A stretch of 64,000 nucleotides of DNA from GWA1-54-12 sp964489845. GTDB taxonomy: Bacteria; Patescibacteriota; Minisyncoccia; UBA6257; GWB1-50-10. The notes beneath the pieces were generated by a model. That model was not told the DNA's origin. It did not search any database and saw only the letters and a list, made by a program, of their open reading frames with translations. Position numbers and translations under genes: made by a program. How positions within the stretch are numbered: the stretch's first letter is position 1; every line of letters starts with the position of its first letter. Where the stretch lies: contig CAZAZV010000001.1 of the NCBI GenBank assembly GCA_964489845.1, forward strand, positions 4,591-68,590, read 5' to 3'. Below, in pieces: positions 8,876 to 17,540 of this stretch.

Positions 8876-10355
8876 CCGTAAAGCGTATGAATTGCTCCGT
8901 CGTCGGAGCGATGGTTGAGAGCGGTATGTCGACGCTCGAGAAATCGGAGTTGTCCGAGAGCGCTTTCTTGAACTGCGAAAGTGCGTCGTAGCTCGGCGCG
9001 CGCATCACCGCTTCCACCGCCGATGTTCCTCCTCCCATCGTGATTTCGTCGAGAATCACGTGATACGGCCCGCTGACACCCTCGAGCGCGTCGACGATTT
9101 GCACCGACGGTACGCCGCTCTTCTGTATGGTTCCGACCGCGGCGACGATGCTGTTGAACTGATTCGCCTGCTCCTCGAACTGCGATAATTCTTTCATTTG
9201 GCCGGCAGTATTCAGCGTAGTAAGTCGGCGTTCCACGTCGCCCGGTTCGGTGCGGAGCAGTACTAATCCTCCCCCGAAAAGCAGGATGAAAATGCCGAAG
9301 GCGGTCGCTGCGATGTTGCGCCACAAACGTATGAATTCGAGCGTTTGCTCCTCGCGGAACGCGACCTGCACCCGTTCCGTGCCCAAGCTCGAGAACACGT
9401 CCCTGCTCCGGTCCCAGCTCCCCCGCAACGCGGCGCCGAGCACGGTAAGCCACGAGGGGAAAACCCGATTGAAGCGCGAAACGAGCGGCGACACGCGAAC
9501 CTTAAACTCGTCGGTGAGCAGGCGCACGATGTCGTCTTCCATGCCGGGAGTATTCAGAAGCACCTGGCCGAGCTTTTCCTGAAACCTCCCCGATACGAAA
9601 TGCACCACGTTCTGCACTTCCTCCATCAAGAGCCGGTAAAACGCTTCCCGCTCGATGTGCGTATCGTTCCCCTGTATCGCCCGCCACGAGCGGAAGTAAT
9701 CAAAGTACACGCCGCCACCCCGTATGACGAACATGTGCAACCCGTCGTTCAACACGCCCATCACGAGTATCGAATCCGCCCGCGCACCCAATGCGTCGGT
9801 GATTGTCCACGAGAGCGAGAGCGAGGAGGGCTCGAACGCTACGGCGGCGAAGCCCGCGCGCGCGAGGGCGTCGCGGTACGCATTGACTACCTTGCGCTCG
9901 GCGAACACGCCGAGGAGTTCGTACGTGTCCTTCGTCTCTTTCAAAGTCTGCCAGCTCATGTACGCGCTCTCGGCGGGAATGGGAGATATCATTTGCAGAT
10001 TGAGCGCCGCGGTGGTCGGCAACCGTTCGGAACCGACGTTCGGTATGGTAAAGCTCTGCGCGTAGGTAATGCTCGGCGGCAAACTGACGACGACGCGCAC
10101 CGTCTCGTGCTTGTCGAACGAAGCGTGGGCGTGGAGCAGCTCGAGCACGCGCACAAGCTCCTGTTCATCGCCCACCTTCCCGCCGCTCACCACGCCCTTC
10201 GGGAGCGGCAGCGCCACGGCGGTCTTCACCATATCCCCGCCTCTCCCGAGTGCGAGGTATTGGAGTGCGGTATCGGTGATGCGCAAACCGCCTACTTCCG
10301 GCTTGGAAGACAGGGTTTCGAAAAACGAGTGGAACTGTTTCAGGGGAGACATCAT
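8838..10355 (-). CDS. Type IV pilus assembly protein, PilM-like with PilN-like C-terminal part
   Basis: The first about 330 residues resemble the actin-like PilM/GspL cytoplasmic domain (GLRITDTALQYLALG at the N-terminus, VVSLPPS, SLSLSWTITDALGA). A single transmembrane helix follows at about residues 350-372 (IAATAFGIFILLFGGGLVLL), and then a periplasmic-type coiled segment and a small alpha/beta domain as in PilN/PilO. So PilM and PilN functions seem fused in one 505-residue chain. Its role would be to link the cytoplasmic ring to the pilus alignment complex. It overlaps the upstream pilin-like gene by 4 bp. Family assignment is by domain layout, without a diagnostic catalytic motif. Confidence 0.7.
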   Translation of the reverse strand: MMSPLKQFHSFFETLSSKPEVGGLRITDTALQYLALGRGGDMVKTAVALPLPKGVVSGGKVGDEQELVRVLELLHAHASFDKHETVRVVVSLPPSITYAQSFTIPNVGSERLPTTAALNLQMISPIPAESAYMSWQTLKETKDTYELLGVFAERKVVNAYRDALARAGFAAVAFEPSSLSLSWTITDALGARADSILVMGVLNDGLHMFVIRGGGVYFDYFRSWRAIQGNDTHIEREAFYRLLMEEVQNVVHFVSGRFQEKLGQVLLNTPGMEDDIVRLLTDEFKVRVSPLVSRFNRVFPSWLTVLGAALRGSWDRSRDVFSSLGTERVQVAFREEQTLEFIRLWRNIAATAFGIFILLFGGGLVLLRTEPGDVERRLTTLNTAGQMKELSQFEEQANQFNSIVAAVGTIQKSGVPSVQIVDALEGVSGPYHVILDEITMGGGTSAVEAVMRAPSYDALSQFKKALSDNSDFSSVDIPLSTIAPTTEQFIRFTVNFVYSPQASGG

Positions 10356-10774
10356 AGAGCCGTTTCCGCAACCGAGATGATGTGAAGCGCGCCGGTTGTC
10401 TGATTCACCACAACATCCCCCGTCACTTCACGGCTCCGGTTGCCCGCAGTCGCCGTCGAGGTGACGGTGTATTCATACACGCCAAGGGAATTATTGACGG
10501 TTCGCGACACGGATACGGCAGCGCTGTCGCTCCCGACCGCAAGCGTGTAGTTTACCGTCCCGCCGCTCGCCGCTTCTTTGTTGTCGGACACCTTCATTAT
10601 ACCATCGTACACGCCGGCATATGCCGCCGAGAGCGCTCGCAACGAGAGCTGCTCGCCCGCGGACGAAGCGCTTGCGAAATAAGAAACGACCGAGCCGGCT
10701 ATGACGATCTCCGCGATGATACCGCCGACGAGGAGCACGAACGGCAACGCGATTTGTCCGCGGATATGAGCCAT
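10352..10774 (-). CDS. Type IV pilus-associated, pilin-like membrane protein
   Basis: The 140-residue protein has a hydrophobic N-terminal segment (IALPFVLLVGGIIAEIVIAGSVVSYF, too long for one motif and given here in pieces of the helix at residues 8-33) followed by a Ser/Thr-rich extracellular domain. The Glu inside the hydrophobic stretch resembles the Glu5 of pilins, and context with a PilM/PilN-like gene supports a PilX-like minor pilin. There is no clear prepilin peptidase Gly cleavage site in the usual place, so it may be anchored rather than processed. Confidence 0.55.
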   Translation of the reverse strand: MAHIRGQIALPFVLLVGGIIAEIVIAGSVVSYFASASSAGEQLSLRALSAAYAGVYDGIMKVSDNKEAASGGTVNYTLAVGSDSAAVSVSRTVNNSLGVYEYTVTSTATAGNRSREVTGDVVVNQTTGALHIISVAETAL

Positions 10775-10793
10775 ATACGTTCATCATACCATA

Positions 10794-10826
10794 GAAAACA
10801 ACCCCGCCGAGTCAGGCTCGGCGGGG
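10794..10826 (-). terminator. Rho-independent terminator after the 10851-11285 gene
   Basis: A perfect 10-bp GC-rich stem (10802-10811 with 10817-10826, loop 5 nt) is followed on the minus strand by the T-rich tail TTGTTTTC. Confidence 0.75.
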
Positions 10827-10850
10827 CACTTACCGTCAACGCACGAAACA

Positions 10851-11285
10851 CTACTTGGACGACGGGGAAGCTCCGCTGGTGCTGGGAGCGGTCGGAGTTT
10901 GAGCTGACGTCCCTGAAGGAACCTGCGGCTCCGCCGTCGCCCCTCCTCTCAAGAGTACCTGCGCCAACTGACCCTTGTTGTCGAGACGCGTCATCCACAC
11001 AACGTCCGATTTGTTCAGCTGAAGGTAATCTTCCGGACCGATGAGCGAATTCGTGAACTTCTGGACGGAGATGGGCTGGTCCTTGTTGCCGGTTTGGGTG
11101 AGCAGATACACGTCTTTCAGACCGTACGGGAAATGCGTCAATTGACCGAAGTACATCTCGCCCGTCGAAAGTTGAACCGCATAAAACGTTGGAGGCGCAA
11201 TAAACGTCTTCCAAACAACCCATGCGCCGACGATGAGGACGACCACGACCGCGAACAAGAGCAGTACAACCGACTTCTTACTCAT
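10851..11285 (-). CDS. Membrane-anchored hypothetical protein
   Basis: The 144-residue protein has an N-terminal transmembrane helix (residues 5-28) and a small soluble domain with the recognisable repeat-like phrases YAVQLSTGEMYFGQL and DVYLLT, then a low-complexity Pro/Ser/Thr tail. This type of protein, with a Val-rich anchor and the STGxxYFG motif, is frequent in Parcubacteria but has no known function. It sits between the pilin-like gene and the cupredoxin-like gene on the same strand and has its own terminator downstream. Confidence 0.75.
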   Translation of the reverse strand: MSKKSVVLLLFAVVVVLIVGAWVVWKTFIAPPTFYAVQLSTGEMYFGQLTHFPYGLKDVYLLTQTGNKDQPISVQKFTNSLIGPEDYLQLNKSDVVWMTRLDNKGQLAQVLLRGGATAEPQVPSGTSAQTPTAPSTSGASPSSK

Positions 11286-11302
11286 ATGAATACCACGTGC
11301 TA

Positions 11303-11812
11303 CTAATTGCCGACCTTCTTAATCAACACTTCTCCATCCAATTTCGCTCCGCCGGGGCACGCATCCTGGCACATAAAGGGGTAAGTCCCTGCCGCGGGCG
11401 CTTGGAATTCGAGCGTCCGAGTGCCGCCGCCGGGCTCTGCAGTCTGGTGAAGGCCCAAACTCGGTATCGCGATGTCGAAGGCGTCGGTGCCCGCCGTCAT
11501 ACGGATGGAAACCGTATCACCCTCGTTCACCACGATTTTGTCGAGTGAAAACCCGTCAGGCGATGCGGTCATGTCGAAAACCCGGAGTTGCGCCGTCGCG
11601 CCGGGAGCGGCGGGAATCACGAGACGGGCTGGCGTGAGCGGCTCACTCGTGCTCGGCACTATACTCGTCGGATTCGTCGCGTCCGTGGCGTTCGTACCCG
11701 TCCCCATAAGTCCTGCCGGGGCATTCCAACCGCGCAAACCAAGCACCACCACCGCGCCGAATACGGCGATCGCAACCGCGATGACGATGAGGTGTTTCGT
11801 ATCGAACTTCAT
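11303..11812 (-). CDS. Cupredoxin-like exported protein
   Basis: A transmembrane or signal helix (residues 8-26) is followed by a Thr/Ser/Pro linker and a domain of about 95 residues that ends like a cupredoxin: GTYPFMCQDACPGGAKLDGE, with a CxxxC pair. The CxxxC spacing is that of the CuA site of cytochrome oxidase subunit II and nitrous oxide reductase, but the His and Met that normally follow the second Cys are not present. A His in SLGLHQTAEPG could be another ligand. No terminal oxidase genes are nearby. It is probably a copper or redox protein on the cell surface, with the metal site unproven. Confidence 0.6.
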   Translation of the reverse strand: MKFDTKHLIVIAVAIAVFGAVVVLGLRGWNAPAGLMGTGTNATDATNPTSIVPSTSEPLTPARLVIPAAPGATAQLRVFDMTASPDGFSLDKIVVNEGDTVSIRMTAGTDAFDIAIPSLGLHQTAEPGGGTRTLEFQAPAAGTYPFMCQDACPGGAKLDGEVLIKKVGN

Positions 11813-11847
11813 AGTCCTTTTAATAGTATGTTATGCGATGCGAAAAA

Positions 11848-13491
11848 TCAACGACCTTTTGGATGAGCCCCGCCGCGGCGGGGCGCAAGCACCGCCGCGA
11901 GGTGCGTTCCGGATACTGCTTCGGGTATGAATACGTCGTCCGCCCCCTGCTGTTTCAGGAGTCTCGCTTCCGCATCATGTTCGGCACGCACGACGATGCG
12001 GGGGTTTTTGCCGGTATGGCGCCTCGCAAGAAATCCCACGAGCGTTTCGTTGTCGTCGAATGAAGGAATCGTCGAAACGACAAGTTTTGTGTGCGTGAAG
12101 TCGAACCGTTCCAGAAGGTCGATGTTCCCGATGTCGCCGAGGACAACGCGGTATCCTGCTCCCTCGAGGTCCTGGGCAACCTCCGGGTCGAAGTCAACGA
12201 CGACGATACCTTCTTTCCGCCGCAATCGTTTGAGGAATGCCTGCCCGGTCCGGTGCCCGCCCGCCAAGAGCACGCGAGGAGCGACGGTCTCGTCCGTGAG
12301 AAGGGGCTCTCCGTTCGCCCGCCTCAGGTCAAAAAATCTGATGCAGGGGCGCAACGCACGGTACAGCACGTCTCCCCGCGTAATGCAGTACGTCGAAACG
12401 GTAATCGTGACCATGCCGATCGCGGTGATGAGCGCGAGCGTCTCGTTCCCGACGAATCCCGCCCGCACACCCGCGGCGGCGATGATGAATCCGAACTCCG
12501 AGACCTGCGCCATAGCGATACCGGTCATAAAACTCGTCCGGTGCGTATAGCGGAGGAGGCGCATCAGGACAAACACGATAAACGATTTGCCGACGAGCAC
12601 AAAGAGCGACAGGACGACGACGGGAATGAGGAAATTGACACCGCGCACGGCGAAAAGCGACGAACCGAGCACGACGAAGAAAAGTACGATGAAAAAATCG
12701 CGGAGCGGGCGCATGCGCGACGCGATTTCGAAGCGCTCCGCGGAATTGGCAAGCGCGAGGCCGGCGACGAGACCGCCGATTTCGACGGAAAATCCGATGT
12801 ACTCCATGAGCGCGGCGACGAGGAACAGCCACGCGATGCTCGTGAGAAAGACGAGTCCCCGCGTGCGCGCGAACCGTTCGAAGAGCAGTGGGAAGAGGTG
12901 GCGGGCAAGGAACAAGACGCCGAACATGAACACGACCCCGCCGACGACGGTCCCGATGAGATTGCCGAGCGGCAACGCCTCGCCGCGGAAAAAGCCGGAG
13001 AGTACGAAAAGTACGACGACGGCGACGAAGTCCTGCACCAAGAGCACGCCCACGGAGAGTTTCCCGTGCAGACTTTGCAACGCATGTTTCTCGGAAAGCA
13101 ATTCCACGACGATAATCGTGCTCGAGAACGTCACTGCGAGCGCGACGTAGAACGATTCGCGGAACGGCAATGCGAGAACGTGCGATATGAGGAATCCCAG
13201 AAGGAACGAGAGCGTCATCTGCCCCGCTCCGACGATGAGCGATGCCTTGCCGACAAGGCGGAGGGATGAGTAATTGATTTCCAGTCCCACCAGGAACAGC
13301 AGGAACATAATGCCGATATCCGAGAATGTCCCGAAGATGGTCCCGGCATCAAGGTGGAGGAATCCGAATGCACCGATGAGCGCGCCCGCGACGAGATATG
13401 CGAGGATGAGCGGCTGGCGGAAAAACCGTGCGACGATTCCGAGTACCGCCGCGCAACCCAAGACAAGCGCGAGTTCCGCAAGGGGCGTCAT
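11848..13491 (-). CDS. Kef-type K+/H+ antiporter (CPA2) with TrkA-N domain
   Basis: The 547-residue protein has about 12 hydrophobic segments in its first 380 residues, with the CPA2 features LILAYLVAGALIG and FLLFLVGLEIN, and a C-terminal Rossmann domain (VLLAGGHRTGQAFLKRL, then VVDFDPE) of the TrkA-N/RCK type that binds NAD(H). Such proteins exchange K+ or Na+ for protons and answer to redox or metabolite state. The Rossmann GxGxxG equivalent is modified to GGHRTG. Its start overlaps the tkt N-half stop by 4 bp. Confidence 0.88.
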   Translation of the reverse strand: MTPLAELALVLGCAAVLGIVARFFRQPLILAYLVAGALIGAFGFLHLDAGTIFGTFSDIGIMFLLFLVGLEINYSSLRLVGKASLIVGAGQMTLSFLLGFLISHVLALPFRESFYVALAVTFSSTIIVVELLSEKHALQSLHGKLSVGVLLVQDFVAVVVLFVLSGFFRGEALPLGNLIGTVVGGVVFMFGVLFLARHLFPLLFERFARTRGLVFLTSIAWLFLVAALMEYIGFSVEIGGLVAGLALANSAERFEIASRMRPLRDFFIVLFFVVLGSSLFAVRGVNFLIPVVVLSLFVLVGKSFIVFVLMRLLRYTHRTSFMTGIAMAQVSEFGFIIAAAGVRAGFVGNETLALITAIGMVTITVSTYCITRGDVLYRALRPCIRFFDLRRANGEPLLTDETVAPRVLLAGGHRTGQAFLKRLRRKEGIVVVDFDPEVAQDLEGAGYRVVLGDIGNIDLLERFDFTHTKLVVSTIPSFDDNETLVGFLARRHTGKNPRIVVRAEHDAEARLLKQQGADDVFIPEAVSGTHLAAVLAPRRGGAHPKGR

Positions 13492-14324
13492 AGATGGAGT
13501 TCCTCAAGAGCGCGCGCCGCTTCTTCCTTCGTCGGCGCTTTCCCATGCCAGAGGTAGTTGTGCTCCATGAAGCTCACCCCCTTACCCGGTATGGTGTGGG
13601 TGATAATCACGCTTGGCGCTTCATAAATCGACTGCGCCGCGTACGCCGCGGAGACGATTGCCTCGAGATTATGCCCGTCGATTTCAATCACGTGCCACCC
13701 GAACGCTTTATACTTGTCGGCAAGCGGCTCGAGCGGCATCACGTCTTCCGTGCAGCCATCAATTTGGATGTTGTTGCGGTCAACGAACATGATGAGCCGA
13801 TGCAGGTCGTACCCGTGCTTCCCCGCGAACATAACCGCTTCCCAGTGGTTCCCTTCTTCGTGCTCGCCGTCAGAGGTGAGCACGTACGTAAAGTACGTTT
13901 GTCGGTTCATGTACCCCGCGAGTGCGACGCCGATCGCTTGGGAAAGCCCCGTCCCCAACGGACCCGACGTCGTTTCGAGTCCCGGCACGCTCCCGCGGTG
14001 CGGATGACCCTGCAGGCGCGAATCGATTTTGCGCAAGGTCTTGAGCTCGGAGAGCGGAAAGTACCCCGCGTGAGCGAGCGTCGCGTATTGCACGGGACAA
14101 ATGTGGCCGTTCGAAAGTATCAGGCGGTCGCGCGCTTCCCAATCGGGTCGCTTGGGGTCGTGCCGCAAAATATAAAAATAGAGCGCGGCGAACACGTCAG
14201 CCATACCGAGCGGTCCCGCGGAATGCCCGGAGCCCGCCGCAACGAGCTCTTCGATGATCGTCCGCCGTATGGCGAGCGCTCGCTCTTCGAGAAATCGCAA
14301 TTTTTTTTCGGTCAGGAGTTCCAT
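13488..14324 (-). CDS. Transketolase, N-terminal (thiamine diphosphate-binding) subunit
   Basis: The ATG at 14324 gives a 278-residue protein equal to the N-terminal half of transketolase. It contains the TPP-binding region TSDGEHEEGNHWEA and the downstream DRNNIQIDG (Mg/TPP motif GDGE...N variant: SDGE...NN). The partner C-terminal half is encoded far away at 42011-42991. Split transketolases are well known in archaea and in several bacteria. It is in an operon with rpe, rpiB and gap, so the group provides non-oxidative pentose phosphate steps. Overlaps rpe by 13 bp. Confidence 0.92.
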   Translation of the reverse strand: MELLTEKKLRFLEERALAIRRTIIEELVAAGSGHSAGPLGMADVFAALYFYILRHDPKRPDWEARDRLILSNGHICPVQYATLAHAGYFPLSELKTLRKIDSRLQGHPHRGSVPGLETTSGPLGTGLSQAIGVALAGYMNRQTYFTYVLTSDGEHEEGNHWEAVMFAGKHGYDLHRLIMFVDRNNIQIDGCTEDVMPLEPLADKYKAFGWHVIEIDGHNLEAIVSAAYAAQSIYEAPSVIITHTIPGKGVSFMEHNYLWHGKAPTKEEAARALEELHL

Positions 14325-14941
14325 AATTCCTCGTAAGCCCGTTTCGGGTCGTCGCTGCCGAAAATGTACGACCCGACCGCGACACCCCACACACCGTGCA
14401 TGCGCGCCTCGCGCGCGACAGCCGGCGTCACTCCTCCGTCTATCTCTATCGTAACATCCGGGGTATGCGCGAGCAACGCACGCGCTTTCTCGAGCGCCTC
14501 TCGCTGAAACGTTTGTCCCGACCTGCCGGGAGACACGCCCAAGAGTAGCACCGCACGCACATCCGGAACGCGCCGGAGTGCGGAGAGTGGCGTCTCGGGA
14601 TTCAAAGCAACCATCAGTTCCGCATGATGTTCGCGCGCGAGGCGCCGGAGTTCGCCTTCGTCGTAATCGGATTCGAGCGGGAAGATGATTCGTTTCGCTC
14701 CCGCCGCGAGCCAGCGCGGAGCGTGCTCCTCCGGTTTCCGGACCATAAGATGCGCCTCGAGAGAAGGGGTTCCCGCGATACCGGTGAGCGCCTCCGGTTC
14801 GTTCCACGTCACCCAGCCCTCCGTGAGTGTCCCATCCGCAACGTCAAACTGCACGAGCCCCGCGCCGATGGAACGGGCAACTTCAAGACGTTTCTCCACG
14901 CACGAAAAATCCTGACAGTTGATGGTGGGAATAACGAGCAT
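14312..14941 (-). CDS. rpe: Ribulose-phosphate 3-epimerase-like protein
   Basis: The enzyme interconverts ribulose 5-phosphate and xylulose 5-phosphate. The 209-residue TIM-barrel protein has LEAHLMVRKPEEH (the HLMV motif), a phosphate-binding end (IDGGVTPAVARE, then GVAVGSYIF) and LLGVSPGRSGQTFQ. The usual LH(L/V)DVMDGxFVPN is replaced by VQFDVADGTLTEGW, where the first catalytic His is Gln but Asp is kept. So the active site is somewhat altered although the context (tkt, rpiB, gap) supports the function. Confidence 0.83.
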   Translation of the reverse strand: MLVIPTINCQDFSCVEKRLEVARSIGAGLVQFDVADGTLTEGWVTWNEPEALTGIAGTPSLEAHLMVRKPEEHAPRWLAAGAKRIIFPLESDYDEGELRRLAREHHAELMVALNPETPLSALRRVPDVRAVLLLGVSPGRSGQTFQREALEKARALLAHTPDVTIEIDGGVTPAVAREARMHGVWGVAVGSYIFGSDDPKRAYEELWNS

Positions 14942-15418
14942 TTACTCAAGTTCTTTCACGACGCCGCTCCGCTCCCCTTCGAGGTGATAAATTTCCTGCA
15001 GACGGCGCTCATGCCGCGGTTCCCCCGAGAAAGGGGTTTCGAGCCACGTCGAGACGATTTTCTTCGCGTCCTCGAGGCGAATGTAGTGTGCGGGAAGCAC
15101 GAGCACGTTCGCATCGTCGTCGTGTCTGCTGTCAAATGCCTGGTCGGGATTCATAACCAAAGCCGAGCGCACCCAGTACGTCTTGTTCGCCACAATGTCC
15201 ATGCCGACGCCGGACCCGCAGACGAGGACGCCCCGCGCCCGCTCGTAATCCGCACTGACTTTCTCGGCGACCGCGCGCGCGAATTTCGGGTAGTCGTCGT
15301 CGGGGTCCTCTTCCGCATTTCCCATATCGATGACTTCGTATCCCTTGTCGCGTATGAAGGGGATGAGCTCCTTCTTGAACGCGAATCCGTTATGGTCTGC
15401 CCCGATGTACACAATCAT
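14942..15418 (-). CDS. rpiB: Ribose-5-phosphate isomerase B
   Basis: It converts ribose 5-phosphate to ribulose 5-phosphate. The start at 15418 gives MIVYIGADHNGFAFKK, the standard RpiB N-terminus with the phosphate-binding ADHNG, followed by VCGSGVGMDIVANK with the catalytic Cys and the anion-binding loop. The protein is 158 residues, normal for the family. Its start overlaps the gap stop by 4 bp and its stop abuts rpe by 1 bp, a tight operon. Confidence 0.93.
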   Translation of the reverse strand: MIVYIGADHNGFAFKKELIPFIRDKGYEVIDMGNAEEDPDDDYPKFARAVAEKVSADYERARGVLVCGSGVGMDIVANKTYWVRSALVMNPDQAFDSRHDDDANVLVLPAHYIRLEDAKKIVSTWLETPFSGEPRHERRLQEIYHLEGERSGVVKELE

Positions 15419-16431
15419 AGTGAGGCGCCGACAGTGAGCACGTGTTTCACGAGCGTCGATACGTATCCCCACTCGTTGTCGTACCACGAGAGCACTTTGA
15501 CGAGATTGCCGCCCACGACGCGCGTGAACGACAAATCCGCGATGGCTCCGTACGGTTCACCGACGACGTCCGACGACACGATCGGGTCCTCGGTCACAGT
15601 GAAAATTCCTTCCCACCGTTGCTCCTGCGCCGCTTTCCGCAAGATGCCATTCACTTCATCCACGCTCGTGTCGCGTTTCGCGACGAACGTGATGTCCGCG
15701 ATGGAACCGGCGACAACCGGCACGCGGAGCGCGATGCCGTCGAACTTTCCCTCGAGTTCCGGGAGCGCCCGCGTGACTGCAAGCGCCGCGCCGGTCGAGG
15801 ACGGGATGATATTCTGCGCTGCTGCACGCCCCCGTGAGAACGTCCGCGACGGAGCGTCGACGATAGCCTGCGTCGCCGTGTAGGCGTGCACGGTGTTCAA
15901 GAGCGCTTTCTCGACGCCGAGCGTTTCCGAGAGAATCGCGATGACGGGCGAGGCGGCGTTCGTCGTGCACGAGCCGTTCGACGTCAGCGCCGTTTTCTCT
16001 ACACGCTCGTCATTCACGCCCATCAGCACCGTAGTGCCGTCCGCACCATCGGCATCCTTCGCGGGAGCGCTCACGACAACGCGCTTCGCTCCGGCCGCAA
16101 GGTGCGCTTTCGCTTTCTCGTATTCGTCGAAGACGCCGGTTGATTCGACAACGACGTCGATGTCGAGTTTCCCCCACGGCAGGTTTGCCGGGTTTTTTTC
16201 CTGAAGGAACGCCACGTGCTTCCCGTCGACGACCAGATTGTTCCCGTCGCTTTCTACCTTACCGGCGAAGCGGCGGTAGACCGTGTCATACCGCAAGAGA
16301 TAGGCGAGGTTTTCCGCGCTCCCGAGGTCGTTCACGGCGACAACCTGCATATCGTCTCTTCCCCACACCTGCCTAAAAAAGAGTCGTCCGATTCTCCCGA
16401 ACCCGTTGATGGCAACGCTTAATTTCTTCAT
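15415..16431 (-). CDS. gap: Glyceraldehyde-3-phosphate dehydrogenase
   Basis: It oxidises glyceraldehyde 3-phosphate in glycolysis with NAD(P). From the ATG at 16431 the protein has 338 residues with the Rossmann start VAINGFGRIGRL, the catalytic SNGSCTTNAASPV, and the C-terminal SWYDNEWGY signature. A possible promoter region lies in 16432-16455 on the minus strand. It is the first gene of gap-rpiB-rpe-tktN-kef. Confidence 0.97.
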   Translation of the reverse strand: MKKLSVAINGFGRIGRLFFRQVWGRDDMQVVAVNDLGSAENLAYLLRYDTVYRRFAGKVESDGNNLVVDGKHVAFLQEKNPANLPWGKLDIDVVVESTGVFDEYEKAKAHLAAGAKRVVVSAPAKDADGADGTTVLMGVNDERVEKTALTSNGSCTTNAASPVIAILSETLGVEKALLNTVHAYTATQAIVDAPSRTFSRGRAAAQNIIPSSTGAALAVTRALPELEGKFDGIALRVPVVAGSIADITFVAKRDTSVDEVNGILRKAAQEQRWEGIFTVTEDPIVSSDVVGEPYGAIADLSFTRVVGGNLVKVLSWYDNEWGYVSTLVKHVLTVGASL

Positions 16432-16454
16432 GACTCCAGTATAACATGGGCGGT

Positions 16455-16483
16455 TTGTGGTGATAAACCGCTTACGATACAAT
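16455..16483 (+). promoter_or_regulatory. Predicted promoter upstream of the 16490 gene
   Basis: TTGTGG (16455-16460), 17 nt, TACAAT (16478-16483). The start point falls at about 16490, the GTG of the following frame. This was possibly the original dnaE promoter before the insertion. Confidence 0.55.
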
Positions 16484-16491
16484 GGAGACGT
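16475..16491. repeat. Left copy of a 17-bp direct repeat bounding a small insertion
   Basis: CGATACAATGGAGACGT occurs here and again at 17700-17716, directly before dnaE. It contains a -10-like TACAAT. The DNA between the copies is lower in GC than its surroundings and holds a peptidase-like gene and a peptide gene. The repeat may be a target-site duplication or att core made on insertion. Confidence 0.6.
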
Positions 16492-17356
16492 GTCTCTCTG
16501 TATCACCATCTCTCGCCTATCTAACTTCCTATTCTCCATTCAAGCGACGAGTGGGCGGACTTCCCCAAAGTCTGCTTTGTACGAGTATACCAATGGCAAC
16601 AATTTCGACGTCGCGTGTTACGGAGAAAACGAGGAAAAAATTTGGGGGCAAATCGCGAGAAATATCGGGAAGAAGAAAACGAGGCAATTCCGGGAACTCA
16701 TAAAACCGTTGGGGCGCGATTTTCGTTTGCACTGGAACAACAACGCGCAACTGCTGCGTGTCTGGGAAAACTACTTCCATCACAACGAAACACTATTGCA
16801 GCAAATCATCGATGACACAAAAAAGTTATGCGGAGTGCGGCATTTCGCGGCCAACAACATCCCCATCTACCTTGTGACTGATATGGGGCACCACGATCGC
16901 GAACTTCACGCATGGTTCTCGTGGACACCGAAAAACAGTTTCGTTGTTGTCGAAATCCCCTCCGGATTGAAACCACCCGCCACTCGTTTCCCTGTAAGCA
17001 TCCTCGCACACGAATTCTTCCACCTCATCATAAGAAAGAATAAGCGCCTCCGCTCGGAAATTATCGCCACGGCTGACACCAATAAGGCAACGTTGGCAAA
17101 ACAAGCAAACGGCATGCCGTACGAGCTGTTCCTGGAAGAACTCCTTGTCAGCTCATGTATTCCTGAAGGATATCTCGGAAAGAAGTATGCTCGCACTAAA
17201 ATGACCACTCAGACATTAGGAAACAACAGTTTATTGGCATGGAGAAGATTTGTCGCACATAAATTGGAACAAGAAGTAAAAAAATATATCAATAACGGAC
17301 GATGCATCGACGGACAATACCTTGAAAACTTGATAGAAATTATCAAGCGAAAATAA
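16490..17356 (+). CDS. Putative zinc metallopeptidase-like protein (HEFFH motif)
   Basis: The protein is about 288 residues if it starts at GTG 16490; the frame is open from an ATG at 16457 but that codon lies upstream of the predicted start of transcription. It contains SILAHEFFHLIIRKNK, a HExxH zinc motif, and about 50 residues later FLEELLVSSCIPEG, where Glu residues could be the third ligand. No signal peptide is seen. I do not recognise the family. Base composition is lower in GC than neighbours and the segment is bounded by a direct repeat, suggesting transfer. It is convergent with a 46-codon peptide gene, which may be a substrate or partner. Confidence 0.6.
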   Translation: MSLCITISRLSNFLFSIQATSGRTSPKSALYEYTNGNNFDVACYGENEEKIWGQIARNIGKKKTRQFRELIKPLGRDFRLHWNNNAQLLRVWENYFHHNETLLQQIIDDTKKLCGVRHFAANNIPIYLVTDMGHHDRELHAWFSWTPKNSFVVVEIPSGLKPPATRFPVSILAHEFFHLIIRKNKRLRSEIIATADTNKATLAKQANGMPYELFLEELLVSSCIPEGYLGKKYARTKMTTQTLGNNSLLAWRRFVAHKLEQEVKKYINNGRCIDGQYLENLIEIIKRK

Positions 17357-17387
17357 AGGGCCCTCTCAAGGATTGGCTTGAGAGGGC
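17350..17387 (-). terminator. Rho-independent terminator of the small peptide gene
   Basis: An 11-bp perfect stem (17360-17370 with 17377-17387, 6-nt loop) is followed on the minus strand by TTTATTTT. It lies 12 bp after the stop codon of the peptide gene. Confidence 0.8.
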
Positions 17388-17399
17388 TGCAGGCAGGAG

Positions 17400-17540
17400 C
17401 TACTTCCTGTTTGCCCAGTGACCCTTGTCCCAAGGAGTGCTCATGGCTGAAGCTTGTTTGACAGCTTCTTTTTGTGCCTGAAGCAAGACTCTGGGAACGG
17501 GGCGGGCACCCGCCTGCGGAGCACAAGCAAGGCTCGACAT
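17400..17540 (-). CDS. Small peptide (46 residues), unknown
   Basis: A 47-codon frame starts with ATG at 17540, preceded by a near-perfect Shine-Dalgarno GGAGGTG with 6-nt spacing (17547-17553), and ends in TAG at 17400, followed at once by a strong terminator. The three signals together make it a credible gene although it is short. The peptide begins MSSLACAPQAGARPVPR, has a Lys/Gln/Ala amphipathic middle (QAQKEAVKQASA) and ends STPWDKGHWANRK. It has one Cys and no membrane helix. It could be a secreted or modified peptide precursor acted on by the convergent HEFFH protein, but this is inference. Confidence 0.6.
   Translation of the reverse strand: MSSLACAPQAGARPVPRVLLQAQKEAVKQASAMSTPWDKGHWANRK

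Noticed and set aside
12091..13269. 392-codon plus-strand frame over the Kef gene
   Set aside because: Shadow of the antiporter gene; its Glu/Arg/Asp-rich translation is the complement of hydrophobic codons.
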